Shown here one piece after another: positions 52,776 to 61,916 of a stretch of DNA of 64,000 nucleotides. The stretch is from contig NZ_CP128360.1 of assembly GCF_030345095.1 (NCBI RefSeq), positions 5,580,001 through 5,644,000 on the forward strand, written 5' to 3'. Position 1 is the first letter of the stretch, and every line of letters begins with the position of its first letter. The notes under the pieces are model-generated. The model was given only the letters and a program-made list of their open reading frames with translations, was not told the DNA's origin and searched no databases. Position numbers and translations under genes: made by a program. This stretch comes from Solwaraspora sp. WMMA2056. GTDB lineage: Bacteria > Actinomycetota > Actinomycetes > Mycobacteriales > Micromonosporaceae.

Positions 52776-53843
52776 CTAGGTCGTGGCGGCGGGAGTCGGT
52801 GCCGCGACGTCGACCGGCCGATCGACCAACGGCACCGTTACGCTCATCAGTTCCCCGTCCTGCTCGACCGGCCCGGGACGGTGCAGCCGGGCCAGCGTCC
52901 GGAGCATGCCGAGATCGCTGGCGGCGACATGCGCCACCAGCGCCAGTTGGCCGGCGCGGCCGGCGGCCGCGGCGAGCCGACGCAGCAGCGCGGTACCGAC
53001 TCCACGCCGCCGCCAGGTCGGCTCCACCAGCAGTGACACCTCGCCGAGTGCGCCCTCGACGACCAACTGCCCGACGCCGACGATCTGATCGCCAGCCGCG
53101 CTGCCCTCGACGGCGACCAGCAGCAGACCACGGGGCTGCTCCAACATCCGCTGCAACCGGGCGGTGACCGTCGCGACCGGGCGACCGGGCAGACCCGGCG
53201 TACCGCTGGACACCGGGCAGTGGGAGATCATCGCCCGCAGGGCGGGCAGATCGTCGGTGACGGCGGACCGCACGGTCAGCTCGGTGCCGTCGGCCAGCAT
53301 CAGGTTGACCTGGTCACCGGTCCGACGGTTGACCGCTGCCGCCAGCTCCACCAGCGCCTGGGCCCGAGCGAACTCGGCCGGGGTGAAGCTGGGCTCCCGG
53401 CGTACGACGTCGTAGCAGCCGCCGGCCGGATCGGGCAGCCGCATGGTGTCGGACAGTCGGGCGGCCGGCTCCGGCACCGGGGCCGGACGCCAGGTCACCG
53501 TACTGGCACCCAGCAACGCCCGCAGGACGTCACCGAGCGCCTCCGGATCCCGGACCAGCCGGTTGGCCAGCGCCAGCGACCGGGTCGGCTGATCGGCCAG
53601 GCCGCGGGCCTCGGCCCGGGCGACCCACGGGTCGCGGCCCCGGCCGCGCTCCACCGCGGCGATCAGGTCAGCCTCGGTCAGCGTCTCCGGGGCGTCGACC
53701 AGGAAGTCGTCGACCGCGCCCGCCTCGGTGGTGTGCACCTGGACGGCGAGGATGTTCACCGCACGCAACGCCAGGCTGGCGGTGAGCACGGCCAGGTACC
53801 CCGGCCGGTCGTCCACCGTCGCTCTGATCCGCCACAGCGCCAT
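52776..53843 (-). CDS. ACT domain-GNAT acetyltransferase fusion protein
   Basis: The protein has 355 residues. The N-terminal ACT domain (about 1-75, RIRATVDDRPGYLAVLTASLALRAVNILAVQVH) is a small-molecule-binding fold. A middle helical part follows, then a C-terminal GNAT domain (about 200-330) with VEPTWRRRGVGTALLRRLAAAAG as the acetyl-CoA loop. Ligand-gated acetylation is a reasonable idea, as in actinobacterial ACT-regulated protein acetyltransferases, but this is inference. ATG 53843 follows GAGGAGCAGCCG. A related ACT-only gene lies upstream on the same strand. Confidence 0.8.
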   Translation of the reverse strand: MALWRIRATVDDRPGYLAVLTASLALRAVNILAVQVHTTEAGAVDDFLVDAPETLTEADLIAAVERGRGRDPWVARAEARGLADQPTRSLALANRLVRDPEALGDVLRALLGASTVTWRPAPVPEPAARLSDTMRLPDPAGGCYDVVRREPSFTPAEFARAQALVELAAAVNRRTGDQVNLMLADGTELTVRSAVTDDLPALRAMISHCPVSSGTPGLPGRPVATVTARLQRMLEQPRGLLLVAVEGSAAGDQIVGVGQLVVEGALGEVSLLVEPTWRRRGVGTALLRRLAAAAGRAGQLALVAHVAASDLGMLRTLARLHRPGPVEQDGELMSVTVPLVDRPVDVAAPTPAATT

Positions 53844-53984
53844 CGGCTGCTCCTCTCCCACCTGGTGCCCGGTGCCCGCTGACCTCAGCGCCGCACTGCG
53901 CCCACATCCCAGCTTGCCGCGATGCTGTTTCCCTCAGATTGCCCGGCGATGACTTCTCGCGGTGGACCGGCCGTCCGGGTCCGG

Positions 53985-54818
53985 TCAGCGCCGGACCACG
54001 ACCGGGTCGGCACCGACCAGGTCGAGCCGGTCGCCGAGAATCACCGTGGCGGCCCGGACCAGTTGGGCGATCCGGTCCACCTCGGTGATGTGGAAGGCGG
54101 CAGCCGGCAGCCCGTCGCCGTCGGACCGCGCCACGATCAGCACCAGGCCGGCGCGGCCGAACGGCACCGAGGCGTAGCGGACCCCGTCGGGCCCGTCCAT
54201 CGGGCGGGCACGCAGCGGAGTGACCTCGGGCAGCCGCAGCGGCACCGGGGCCCGCCAGCTGGCGTACGCCACCGCTGGCGCGCCAGCGGACGGTGGCTCG
54301 TCGACCGGCACGCTCAGCCCGGCGACGAAGCCCTCGCGGGAGTGGCCCGGCCCGTCCGGACCGGACAGGTCGAACGAGGTCAAGGTCGCGGGCGCGGCGG
54401 CGCCGGACGACTGCCGGGCGCCGCTACGGATCGCCCAGTCGGCCGGCACCACGGCGGCGGCGGCCCAGTCGGCGGCGAGCAGACCGGGTACGGCATCGAC
54501 CAGGGTGGCCAACCCGTCGACCGGGTTGCCGGCCACCTGGGCCAGCAGCTCGGCGTCCTGTCCACCGGTGACGGGCGTACCGATCGCGCGCCACACCCCG
54601 TCGACCTGGACGCCGGGAATGGCGGCCAGTCCGGCGAGCAGCCGGTCGACCCGGGCCGCTCCGGGCCAGACGACGGTGAAGTCGTCCACCGCCCGGCCAC
54701 CGAGCCGCTCCAGTACGGTCACCTGGACGATGTCGGCGCCGGCGACACCGAGTGTGCGGGCCACCTGGCCGAGTGCGCCGGGCCGGTCCGGCAGGGTCAC
54801 GCGAACCCTCAGCAACAT
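53985..54818 (-). CDS. ACT domain-containing protein
   Basis: The protein has 277 residues. It begins MLLRVRVTLPDRPGALGQVARTLGVAGADIVQVTVLERLGG, a typical ACT domain. A second ACT-like half (about 75-130) and a larger C-terminal region follow with GAF-like character (FGRAGLVLIVARSDGDGLPAAAFHITEVDRIAQLVRAA). It probably senses an amino acid or related ligand. GGAGGACTGAC precedes ATG 54818. It lies 141 bp before the ACT-GNAT gene on the same strand and may form a signalling pair with it. Confidence 0.78.
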   Translation of the reverse strand: MLLRVRVTLPDRPGALGQVARTLGVAGADIVQVTVLERLGGRAVDDFTVVWPGAARVDRLLAGLAAIPGVQVDGVWRAIGTPVTGGQDAELLAQVAGNPVDGLATLVDAVPGLLAADWAAAAVVPADWAIRSGARQSSGAAAPATLTSFDLSGPDGPGHSREGFVAGLSVPVDEPPSAGAPAVAYASWRAPVPLRLPEVTPLRARPMDGPDGVRYASVPFGRAGLVLIVARSDGDGLPAAAFHITEVDRIAQLVRAATVILGDRLDLVGADPVVVRR

Positions 54819-54964
54819 GTCAGTCCTCCCGTAGCGCAGGCCGGCCCTCCCCCGGTCGTCAACCAGCTTGCCCGATGACCATTTCATCCCTGTTGCGATG
54901 GCATGACCCGAGCGGAAATCACCCGCCGGATCACCTGCCGCCACGACGGAAAGGGTGGTTCCGG

Positions 54965-56011
54965 TCAGGCCGATGCGCGCGGGACCAGATGGGTCTCCAA
55001 CAGAACGTACGGGACCTGCAGCTCGTCACGGCGGATCCGGCTCAGCAGCAGCCGGGCCATCTGTCGGCCCATCTCCTCCACCGGCTGGTACACGGTGGTC
55101 AACGGCGGGTCCGACTGGCGCGCGATCGGGGCGTCCTCGAAGCCGACCACCGCCACGTCCTCGGGCACCCGGCGACCGGCCTCCCGCAGCGCCCGCAGGG
55201 CACCGCAGGCCATCAGATCCGAGGCGACGAAGACGGCGTCCAGGTCGGGGTGGCGTTCGAGCAGTTGGCGCATTGCCGCAGTCCCGCTGCCCTCGCTGAA
55301 GTCGCCGTAGGCGACCAGCGACGGCGCGTCCACCCGACCGCTGTGCCGGATAGCCTCGTGGTAGCCGGCGAGCCTGGCCACGCCGACGCCCATGTCCTGC
55401 GGACCGGCGATGGTCGCGACCCGGCGGCGCCCGGCGGCCAGCAGATACTCGACGGCCAGGCGCGCGCCGCCGGCGTTGTCGACGTCGACGAAGTAGGCCG
55501 GGCGGGCGTCCGGATGCAGCATCCGGGCCGGTCGACCGCCCAGCACGCTGGGCAGCCCACGCTGCTCCAGCAGGGTCGGCAACGGATCGGAGTCGTGCAG
55601 CGACAGCAGCAGCACCCCGTCGACGTGCTGGTTGGTCAGGTGGTGCTCGACGCGCTCCCGCTCGGCCGGCGACTGTGCCATCGCCAGCCACAGCTGCATC
55701 GAGGTGTCGAGCAGTCCGGAGCTGATCCCCCGGACGATCCCGGCGAAGAACGGCTCCCCGAAGACCCGCTCCTCGGACTCGGAGACCACCAACGCCACCG
55801 AGTCGGTCCGTTGGGTGACCAGCGCCCGGGCGGCCCGGTTCGGCACGTACCCCAGCTCCGCGATCGCCTGTTGGACCGCAGCCCTGGCCTCGGGGCTGAC
55901 CTGCGGTGACCCATTGACGACACGGGACACTGTGCCCCGCCCGACCCCCGCCCGCGCGGCGACCGCATCGAGAGTGGGCCGCCCGAGTGACCGGGTGCGC
56001 TGGGTTGTCAT
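54965..56011 (-). CDS. cebR: CebR-type LacI-family repressor of cellulose utilisation
   Basis: The protein has 348 residues. The helix-turn-helix PTLDAVAARAGVGRGTVSRVVNG is close to CebR/CelR, and the ligand domain (FGEPFFAGIVRGISSGLLDTSMQLWLAMAQS) fits. Known CebR proteins bind TGGGAGCGCTCCCA and are released by cellobiose. Such boxes are in front of cebE, GH9 and the LPMO here. It is the last gene of the cebEFG-bglC operon, 84 bp after bglC, and so could form a feedback loop. A hairpin separates it from bglC. No box lies directly before it, so it may depend on the operon promoter or an unseen one. Confidence 0.9.
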   Translation of the reverse strand: MTTQRTRSLGRPTLDAVAARAGVGRGTVSRVVNGSPQVSPEARAAVQQAIAELGYVPNRAARALVTQRTDSVALVVSESEERVFGEPFFAGIVRGISSGLLDTSMQLWLAMAQSPAERERVEHHLTNQHVDGVLLLSLHDSDPLPTLLEQRGLPSVLGGRPARMLHPDARPAYFVDVDNAGGARLAVEYLLAAGRRRVATIAGPQDMGVGVARLAGYHEAIRHSGRVDAPSLVAYGDFSEGSGTAAMRQLLERHPDLDAVFVASDLMACGALRALREAGRRVPEDVAVVGFEDAPIARQSDPPLTTVYQPVEEMGRQMARLLLSRIRRDELQVPYVLLETHLVPRASA

Positions 56012-56038
56012 CGTCTGTTCCTCCGACCCTGGGTCGAC

Positions 56039-56065
56039 GGCGCCGGTCCCGGCGGGACCGGCGCC
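56039..56065. terminator. Intercistronic hairpin between bglC and cebR
   Basis: 12-bp perfect arms (56039-56050, 56054-56065) and a 3-base loop between bglC and cebR. It may lower repressor expression relative to the enzyme. Confidence 0.55.
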
Positions 56066-56095
56066 GCGCGGCCCGTTATTGCTGGTTGACCACGC

Positions 56096-57514
56096 CTATT
56101 GTGCGGCCAGACCGTTACGTCGGATCACATCGGCGTACCACCTGGCGCTCGACTTGGGGATCCGAAGCTGGGTGTCGTAGTCGACGTGGATCATGCCGAA
56201 GCGCTTCGAATAGCCCCAGGCCCATTCGAAATTATCCATCAAAGACCACGCGAAGTAGCCCCGCACCGGCACCCCGGCCGAGATTGCTTCGTGACATGCC
56301 CGCAGGTGGGCGTCGAAATAGGCCAACCTGTCCGGATCATCGACTTTGTCGTTGACGACCTCGTCGACGTACGCCGAGCCGTTCTCGGTGATGTAGATCG
56401 GCACCTCCGGGTACTCGGCGTGCACCCGGCGCAGCACCTCGACCAGCCCGGGAGCGTCCACCTCCCAGCCCATGTCGGTCACCGGCAGCCCCCGGTCGAC
56501 GAACCGTACGGTGTCGCTGCCCGGCCAGCAGGACGGCTCCGGCGGGGCGTCCGGCGCCGGCGCGGCCACCACGTGACGGGTGTAGTAGTTGATCCCGAGC
56601 ACGTTCAACGGGGTCGAGATGACGTCGAGGTCGCCGTCGCGCACGTGCGCCATGTCCGTCAGCGGCTGCAGATCCGCCACGACGTCGACCGGGTACTCAC
56701 CACGCAGCACCGGATCCAGGAAGATCCGGTTCGCCAGACCGTCGATGCGTCGGGCGGCGTCGACGTCGGCCGCCGAGTCCGACTGCGGCGAGACCGCGTA
56801 CAGGTTGAGCGTGACGCCGAACTCGTGGTCGGGCCGCGCCGCCCGCATCGCCTGTACGGCGAGACCGTGGCCGAGCATCAGGTGGTGGGCGGCCCGCACC
56901 GACGCGGCGCCGTCGGTGACGCCAGGGGCGTGCACCCCGGAGCCGTAGCCGAGAAACGCCGAGCACCACGGCTCGTTGAGGGTCGTCCAGTACCGCACCC
57001 GGTCGCCCAACGCGGCGTGCACCAGCTCCGCGTAGTCGGCGAACCGCGCCGCGGTGTCCCGGGCGGGCCAACCGCCCGCGTCCTCCAACGGCTGGGGCAG
57101 GTCCCAGTGGTAGAGCGTGAGCCAGGGTTCGATCCCCTGGCCGAGCAGCTCGTCGACCAGCCGACGGTAGAAGTCCAGTCCGGCCTGATTGGCCACGCCG
57201 GAACCGCCGGGCTGGACCCGGGGCCAGGACACCGAGAAGCGGTAGGACTTCAGCCCGAGTTCGGCCATCAGGCCGACATCGTCACGGTAGCGGTGGTAGT
57301 GGTCGCAGGCCACGTCCCCGCTGTCGCCGCCGAGCACCTTCCCGGGGGTGTGGCTGAACGTGTCCCAGATCGACGGGGTCCGTCCGTCGACGGTCGCCGC
57401 GCCCTCGATCTGGTACGCCGCCGTGGCGGCACCCCAGAGGAAACCCGGTGGAAACTGCAGCTGTCCGGAACTCTCCGGCAGCCCAGCGGCCTGCGGACCT
57501 ACTGCTTTTGTCAC
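56096..57514 (-). CDS. bglC: GH1 beta-glucosidase (intracellular)
   Basis: The 472-residue enzyme has no signal peptide, so it works in the cytoplasm on imported cellobiose and cello-oligosaccharides. GH1 motifs are [44 protein letters not shown] (acid/base Glu), [24 protein letters not shown] (nucleophile Glu) and a late [13 protein letters not shown]. The GTG start overlaps the cebG stop (GTGA), giving tight coupling. In relatives BglC degrades the inducer and thus also sets CebR activity. Confidence 0.94.
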   Translation of the reverse strand: MTKAVGPQAAGLPESSGQLQFPPGFLWGAATAAYQIEGAATVDGRTPSIWDTFSHTPGKVLGGDSGDVACDHYHRYRDDVGLMAELGLKSYRFSVSWPRVQPGGSGVANQAGLDFYRRLVDELLGQGIEPWLTLYHWDLPQPLEDAGGWPARDTAARFADYAELVHAALGDRVRYWTTLNEPWCSAFLGYGSGVHAPGVTDGAASVRAAHHLMLGHGLAVQAMRAARPDHEFGVTLNLYAVSPQSDSAADVDAARRIDGLANRIFLDPVLRGEYPVDVVADLQPLTDMAHVRDGDLDVISTPLNVLGINYYTRHVVAAPAPDAPPEPSCWPGSDTVRFVDRGLPVTDMGWEVDAPGLVEVLRRVHAEYPEVPIYITENGSAYVDEVVNDKVDDPDRLAYFDAHLRACHEAISAGVPVRGYFAWSLMDNFEWAWGYSKRFGMIHVDYDTQLRIPKSSARWYADVIRRNGLAAQ

Positions 57515-58410
57515 GACTTGACGGCGCCTTCCATGATGCCGCCGATGATCTGGCGGCCGAAGATGATGAACACAACGAACAGCGGGAGCGTCGCGATCAG
57601 CGTGCCCGCGAAAATCTGGGAATTATCGGCGAAGTACGCCGAGTTCAGACTCCGCAGTGAAATCTGGACCGTCGGGTTGGTCGGATCGGCAAGGACGACG
57701 AACGGCCAGAAGAACTGGTTCCACTGCTCCATGAAGGTCAGCAGGCCGAGCACGGCCGCAGCGGGACGCAGCGCCGGCACGACCACGGACCAGAAGACGC
57801 GCCAGGTGGAACAGCCGTCCACCCGGGCGGCCTCGATCAACTCGTTGGGTACCGCCTGTTCGGCGTACTGGCGCATCATGAAAATGCCGAACCCGCCGAT
57901 GAGGAACGGCACGATGACCGACGGCATCCGATTGAGCCAGCCGAGCTCGGACATCAGGATGTACAGCGGGAGCACGCCGAGCTGAATCGGGATCATCATC
58001 GAGGCGAGCACGATCAGCAGCATGGCGTTCTTGCCCCGGAACCGCAGCTTGGCGAAGGCGAAGCCGGCGAGGGAGCCGAAGAAGACCGTGGCGATCGTGA
58101 TCGTGCCCGACACCAGGACCGAGTTCATCAGGCCCTTGAGGATGTTGGCGTCCTGATTGGCCAGCACCCGGCCGATGTTCTCACCCAGATTGCCACCGGG
58201 CAGGAACGGCGGCGGCCAGGCGTTGGCCGCGTCGTTGGTCCGCGAGGCGATGACGATCATCCAGTAGAACGGGAACAGCGACAGGATCACGCCCAGCACA
58301 AGCCCGATCCAGGTCAGCGGGCTGGCCTTGAACAGCCGCTCAGAGGTCGACGACGGGCCCTTGCCGCGTTTTGGCTTGCCCGCCACGGGTTGCAGGGTTG
58401 CGGTGCTCAT
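57511..58410 (-). CDS. cebG: ABC transporter permease (MalG-type), cello-oligosaccharide
   Basis: The 299-residue membrane protein has six helices. The EAA motif is [25 protein letters not shown] in the cytoplasmic loop. Its partner is CebF (starting 58417), and both need an ATPase such as MsiK that is encoded elsewhere, as in Streptomyces. ATG 58410 lies 6 bp after the cebF stop. Sugar class is inferred from the operon and the CebR boxes upstream of cebE. Confidence 0.9.
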   Translation of the reverse strand: MSTATLQPVAGKPKRGKGPSSTSERLFKASPLTWIGLVLGVILSLFPFYWMIVIASRTNDAANAWPPPFLPGGNLGENIGRVLANQDANILKGLMNSVLVSGTITIATVFFGSLAGFAFAKLRFRGKNAMLLIVLASMMIPIQLGVLPLYILMSELGWLNRMPSVIVPFLIGGFGIFMMRQYAEQAVPNELIEAARVDGCSTWRVFWSVVVPALRPAAAVLGLLTFMEQWNQFFWPFVVLADPTNPTVQISLRSLNSAYFADNSQIFAGTLIATLPLFVVFIIFGRQIIGGIMEGAVKS

Positions 58411-58416
58411 CGTGCC

Positions 58417-59406
58417 TCACTTGTCCGAGCTGATTCGACGGGCCAGCAGATAGTTGACGAGCGACATGCCCGCGATCAGCAGGAACAACAGCAGCGACAC
58501 CGCGCCCGCGTAACCCCACTGGAAGCGCTGGTTCATGACGTCGAGCAGGTACATCGTGATCGTCTGGAACTGCCCCTGGGAGCCACCGGAGATTCCGCCC
58601 GGCCCGCTGGTGAACAGCAAGGGCTCGGTGAACAGCTGCAGGCCGCCGATCGTCGAGATGATCAGGGTGAAGATGATGGTGGGGCGCAGCTGCGGCACGG
58701 TGATCGACCAGAACTGCCGCATCCGGGACGCGCCGTCGAGCGCGGCGGCCTCGTACATGTCCTTGGGGATGGCCTGCATCCCGGCGAGGTAGATCAGTGC
58801 GTTGTAGCCGACCCACCGCCAGTCGACCATCGTGGAGATGGCGAACCAGGAGGCGAGCTTGCTGGCCCGGAAGTCGATCGGATCGACGCCGAACACCGAC
58901 AGCAGCCAGTTGACCAGGCCGAAGTCGCGAGCGTAGATCATCGAAAAGATCAGCGCGACGACCGCGGTCGAGGTGATGATCGGCATGGCGATGGCCATCC
59001 GGAAGAAGGTTTGTCCCCTGATCCGCCGGTTCAACGCGTTGGCGAGCATCATCGCGATCACCAGCTGCGGCACGGAGGCCATCACGAACATGCCGAAGGT
59101 GTTGTAGACCGCGTTCCAGAACTGGGGGTCGTCGGTGATCAGCCGGACGAAGTTCTCCAGGCCGACGAAGCTGATCTCGGCGTTCAGCGGCGACCGGTCG
59201 GTCAGCGCGATCCAGACGGTGTAGACGATCGGGTAGACGCCGAAGATCGCGAAAATGACGAAGAACGGCAGGACGTACAGGTAGGGGGAGAATCTGAGGT
59301 CCAGGCGGGTGAGCGAGAGGCGCCGGGCCTTCTCGCCGCCGCCGGCCGGACCCGCCCGGTGACCGCGCGGCTGTGCCGGCGCGGGGGTGTCAAGCTCCAG
59401 GCTCAT
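58417..59406 (-). CDS. cebF: ABC transporter permease (MalF-type), cello-oligosaccharide
   Basis: The 329-residue membrane protein has six helices after a proline-rich cytoplasmic start. The EAA motif is YEAAALDGASRMRQFWSITVPQLRPT. It forms the channel with CebG. AAGGAC precedes ATG 59406. A long hairpin separates it from cebE, so binding protein and permeases may be made in unequal amounts, which is common for sugar ABC systems. Confidence 0.9.
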   Translation of the reverse strand: MSLELDTPAPAQPRGHRAGPAGGGEKARRLSLTRLDLRFSPYLYVLPFFVIFAIFGVYPIVYTVWIALTDRSPLNAEISFVGLENFVRLITDDPQFWNAVYNTFGMFVMASVPQLVIAMMLANALNRRIRGQTFFRMAIAMPIITSTAVVALIFSMIYARDFGLVNWLLSVFGVDPIDFRASKLASWFAISTMVDWRWVGYNALIYLAGMQAIPKDMYEAAALDGASRMRQFWSITVPQLRPTIIFTLIISTIGGLQLFTEPLLFTSGPGGISGGSQGQFQTITMYLLDVMNQRFQWGYAGAVSLLLFLLIAGMSLVNYLLARRISSDK

Positions 59407-59486
59407 CGGGAAGTCCTTCAGTTGTACGGCGGCCGACCGCCGTTGGCCAGGGGGGTCCACGCGCCGCTGGCACCGCGACGCGGCGG

Positions 59487-59525
59487 GAGAAGTGGCGTCG
59501 GCAGGTCCTGCCGACGCCACTTCTC
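59487..59525. terminator. Intercistronic hairpin between cebE and cebF
   Basis: 19-bp perfect arms (59487-59505 and 59507-59525) meet with a single unpaired base. It can be a partial terminator or an mRNA stabiliser that lets cebE mRNA exceed cebFG mRNA. Confidence 0.7.
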
Positions 59526-59545
59526 ACACGGGGTGCCGCACCGCT

Positions 59546-60847
59546 CTATCGGCCGGCGGCCGTACCGTTCGTGACGGCGTCCTGCCAACCCGCCTCCGGC
59601 GACTGGCCCTGCTCGACCGCACGCAGCGCGTTCTCCACCGCCGTACGGACCGCCTGGTTCTTCGGGCCGAGGTAGACCGGCTTGAGCTCGCTGGCACCGG
59701 CGGCGAAGATCTCACCGGTCGGGGCGTCGGAGAAGTAGTCGTTGACCGCCTCGGCGACCTTCGGGTCCGCCAGCGCCTGCGGCGACGACGGCAGGTTGCC
59801 GACCGCCTCGAAGGCAGCAATGTGGCCCTCCGGGCTGGTCAGGTACTTGACCAGCTCAGCGGCGGCAGCCTGGTGCTTGCTGGAGGTCGGCACCGCGAGG
59901 AACGAGCCGCCCCAGTTGCCACCGTTGCCCGGCGCCTTGGCGATGTCCCACTTGCCGGCGGCCTCCGGACCGGCCTGGCCCTCGATGACACCGGTCATCC
60001 AGGCCGGGCAGGCGATGGTGGCGAAGCTGGCGTTCTTGAAGCCGGCGTTCCACTCGTTGGAGAACGACTGCAGGTTGTTCGACAGGTCGGCACCGATCAT
60101 GTCGGTGGTCAGGTCGAACGCCGCCCGTACGTCCGGGTTGCTCTCCAGGACGAACTCGTTGCTGGTGTCGTAGTAGGTGTGCCCGCTGCCTGCACCGGCG
60201 ATCTGGCTCAGCACCAGGTTGTAGAAGCTGGTCGCCGAGTCGACGAACGCCTTGTCCGGGGTGGCGGCCTTGAACTGCTTGCCGACCTCGATGAACTCTT
60301 CCCAGCTGGACCACAGCGCGCCGACCTCGTCACGCTCGGTCGGCAGGCCGGCGGCCTCGAAGTGGTCCTTGCGGTAGCACAGCGCCATCCCGCCGACGTC
60401 GGTGCCGAGCCCAAGCACCTTGCCGTCGGGCAGCACGCCGGCCTCCCACTTCCAGGGCAGGAAGTTGTCCTTCAGGTCGTTGGCGCCGTGCTCACCGAGG
60501 TCGACAAACTTGTCGGCCTGGGCGAAGAACTGCGACATCGTGCCCTCTTCGATCGCCACCACGTCTCCGGCACCGGAGCCGGCGGTGATCTGCTGAGTGA
60601 GACGGGTGTTGTAGTCGCCCAGGCCAAGGCCCTTGCCCCGCTGCTGCACGGTGACGTTCGGGTTGTCCTGCTGGTACTTCTCGATCAGTTCGTCGTATCC
60701 GAAGCCTGCGTCGCCGAAGATGTCGACGACCAGGGTGATCGGGCCGTCCGGATCCGATTCGGCGTCGTCAGAGCCGCAGGCCGCCGCCGTCACGAGGACG
60801 GCGGAGGCGAGTGCGACTGCGGCGTACCGCCGGAGCGTGACGCTCAT
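59546..60847 (-). CDS. cebE: Cello-oligosaccharide-binding lipoprotein of ABC transporter
   Basis: The 433-residue protein is the solute-binding protein that captures sugars outside the membrane. The lipobox is VTAAACGS (Cys about 24). Family-1 extracellular solute-binding signs are present (DELIEKYQQDNPNVTV, GMALCYRKDHFEAAGLP). GAGAGGGG precedes ATG 60847. Two CebR boxes lie 165-231 bp upstream. The operon layout equals the Streptomyces cebEFG-bglC locus, and the substrate is inferred from that. Confidence 0.92.
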   Translation of the reverse strand: MSVTLRRYAAVALASAVLVTAAACGSDDAESDPDGPITLVVDIFGDAGFGYDELIEKYQQDNPNVTVQQRGKGLGLGDYNTRLTQQITAGSGAGDVVAIEEGTMSQFFAQADKFVDLGEHGANDLKDNFLPWKWEAGVLPDGKVLGLGTDVGGMALCYRKDHFEAAGLPTERDEVGALWSSWEEFIEVGKQFKAATPDKAFVDSATSFYNLVLSQIAGAGSGHTYYDTSNEFVLESNPDVRAAFDLTTDMIGADLSNNLQSFSNEWNAGFKNASFATIACPAWMTGVIEGQAGPEAAGKWDIAKAPGNGGNWGGSFLAVPTSSKHQAAAAELVKYLTSPEGHIAAFEAVGNLPSSPQALADPKVAEAVNDYFSDAPTGEIFAAGASELKPVYLGPKNQAVRTAVENALRAVEQGQSPEAGWQDAVTNGTAAGR

Positions 60848-61011
60848 CCTGACCCCTCTCAAGGTCGCTTTCTGTGGTGGGGGGTGATCACGTGGTGTCC
60901 GCTCCGGCGGGGACAGCGTGGGTCGAAAGGGGTCCGTCGACCGGGAGCGGGCACTGCGCGACCACGCTCCGCGGAGCACAAGCAAGTGATGTCAGTCTCA
61001 CTCACCCCGGC

Positions 61012-61025
61012 CGGGAGCGCTCCCA
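61012..61025. promoter_or_regulatory. CebR-type operator 1 upstream of cebE
   Basis: CGGGAGCGCTCCCA differs from the consensus palindrome in the first base only. Confidence 0.85.
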
Positions 61026-61064
61026 TGAGATTGCCGGCAGGTTTCGGAGGTGTCAAGGGGCCGA

Positions 61065-61078
61065 TGGGAGCGTTCCCA
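61065..61078. promoter_or_regulatory. CebR-type operator 2 upstream of cebE
   Basis: TGGGAGCGTTCCCA differs from the consensus in one central base. It is 53 bp from operator 1. Confidence 0.8.
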
Positions 61079-61142
61079 TTTCGTTACGGCCGACCAGGCA
61101 CCCTTCTGCGGTCAGCGCAACGGCCACCCACACCCTGCGTAG

Positions 61143-61223
61143 TCGGCAGGCGGCGCAGGCGGGCTCAGGTCGGCAGGCGGTGCAGACGGGCTCAGGTCAG
61201 CAGGCGGCGCAGACGCGCTCAGG
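61143..61223. repeat. 27-bp tandem repeat (3 copies) covering the 3' end of the pRiA4b-like gene
   Basis: Three 27-bp units start TC(G/A)GCAGGCGG and end GGCTCAGG or CGCTCAGG. A fourth, shorter unit begins at 61224. On the minus strand each unit encodes (R)LxRLxT followed by an in-frame TGA (61219, 61192, 61165). The last codons and stop of the gene have thus been copied downstream. Confidence 0.8.
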
Positions 61224-61764
61224 TCAGCCGGCGCAGCAACGTCGTGGCGCGGCACGGGTCGAAAGCAGCCGGATCGAACCGACGGTCCACCCAGTCCAGC
61301 ATCTCGCCATGCCGGGGATGTGCCGGATCGGCGATCGCGGACAGGAACTCGACGTAACCGAAGGCACCGCCGACGTCCTCAGGTGGGCAGGCCCGCTCCC
61401 CGTCGGCGCAGTACGGGTAGCGCAGATCCGGCTCGGGCGCCCCGACGTCCTCCACCACGACGTCGTGCTCCCACCAGTCACCGAAGTCGTAGGTGTAGCG
61501 CAACCGGGTGCCCTTGCCGGCGACCGCGTCCAACCGGGTGTCCAGTTCGTCGCGCAGCAGTAGTTCGCCGTCCGGATCCGGCTCGCCGTACTGCGCGCCG
61601 TTGATCTCGAAGGAGTGCAGGTGACAGTCCTGCCAGCCCATGGCGTGCTGGATCACCCGGTGCACCCGGTCGAGGGTGTACCCACCCGGCACCTGGACCC
61701 GGCGCCAGACCGGCGGCACCACCTCGGCGAGGGTGACCAGCAGATGGAAGATCTGACGAGGCAT
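61219..61764 (-). CDS. Plasmid pRiA4b ORF-3-like family protein
   Basis: The protein has 181 residues. Family features are IFHLLVTLAEVVPPVWRRVQVPGGYTLDRVHRVIQHAMGW, HLHSFEINGAQYG, RLRYTYDFGDWWEHDVVVED and CPPEDVGGAFGYVEFL. Such proteins often occur near mobile DNA, yet no transposase is nearby. Function is unknown. The ATG at 61764 fits the family start. Its 3' end lies in a 27-bp tandem repeat, so a readthrough product would gain LRRLLT-like units. It is divergent from the Cys-rich mini-protein. Confidence 0.82.
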   Translation of the reverse strand: MPRQIFHLLVTLAEVVPPVWRRVQVPGGYTLDRVHRVIQHAMGWQDCHLHSFEINGAQYGEPDPDGELLLRDELDTRLDAVAGKGTRLRYTYDFGDWWEHDVVVEDVGAPEPDLRYPYCADGERACPPEDVGGAFGYVEFLSAIADPAHPRHGEMLDWVDRRFDPAAFDPCRATTLLRRLT

Positions 61765-61796
61765 ACCGGCCCTTTCTCTGGCCTAGGCTCGGACTC

Positions 61797-61916
61797 ATGA
61801 TCTGCCGTGCGTGCCGGGAACACCAGCACGAAAAGTGTCGAGGCGGTAACTGGTGCGATTGTCAGCACCGTACCCCCGCCCCGGTCCCCCCGGTCACCGG
61901 TCCGGCCGGCGAATGA
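61797..61916 (+). CDS. Cys-rich 39-residue mini-protein coupled to a RibD-like reductase
   Basis: ATG 61797 encodes MICRACREHQHEKC, then GGNWCDCQHR and a proline-rich tail. The Cys/His spacing (CxxC, HxH, C, CxC, H) suggests a zinc-binding knuckle. The stop overlaps the next ATG (ATGA at 61913-61916), which strongly supports translation. No family is assigned. It may deliver a metal, bind RNA or be a small regulator of the reductase gene. Confidence 0.6.
   Translation: MICRACREHQHEKCRGGNWCDCQHRTPAPVPPVTGPAGE

Larger units (their letters stand above)
60848..61142. other. cebE promoter region
   Basis: No gene is seen. It has two CebR boxes at 61012-61025 and 61065-61078 and, further on, the tandem repeat that runs into the neighbouring convergent-direction gene. 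The spacing between the box centres is 53 bp, about five DNA turns, which would suit co-operative binding. Confidence 0.6.

Noticed and set aside
61219-61764. pRiA4b ORF-3-like gene as part of an insertion sequence
   Set aside because: No transposase, terminal inverted repeats or target duplication nearby; the name reflects family history only.
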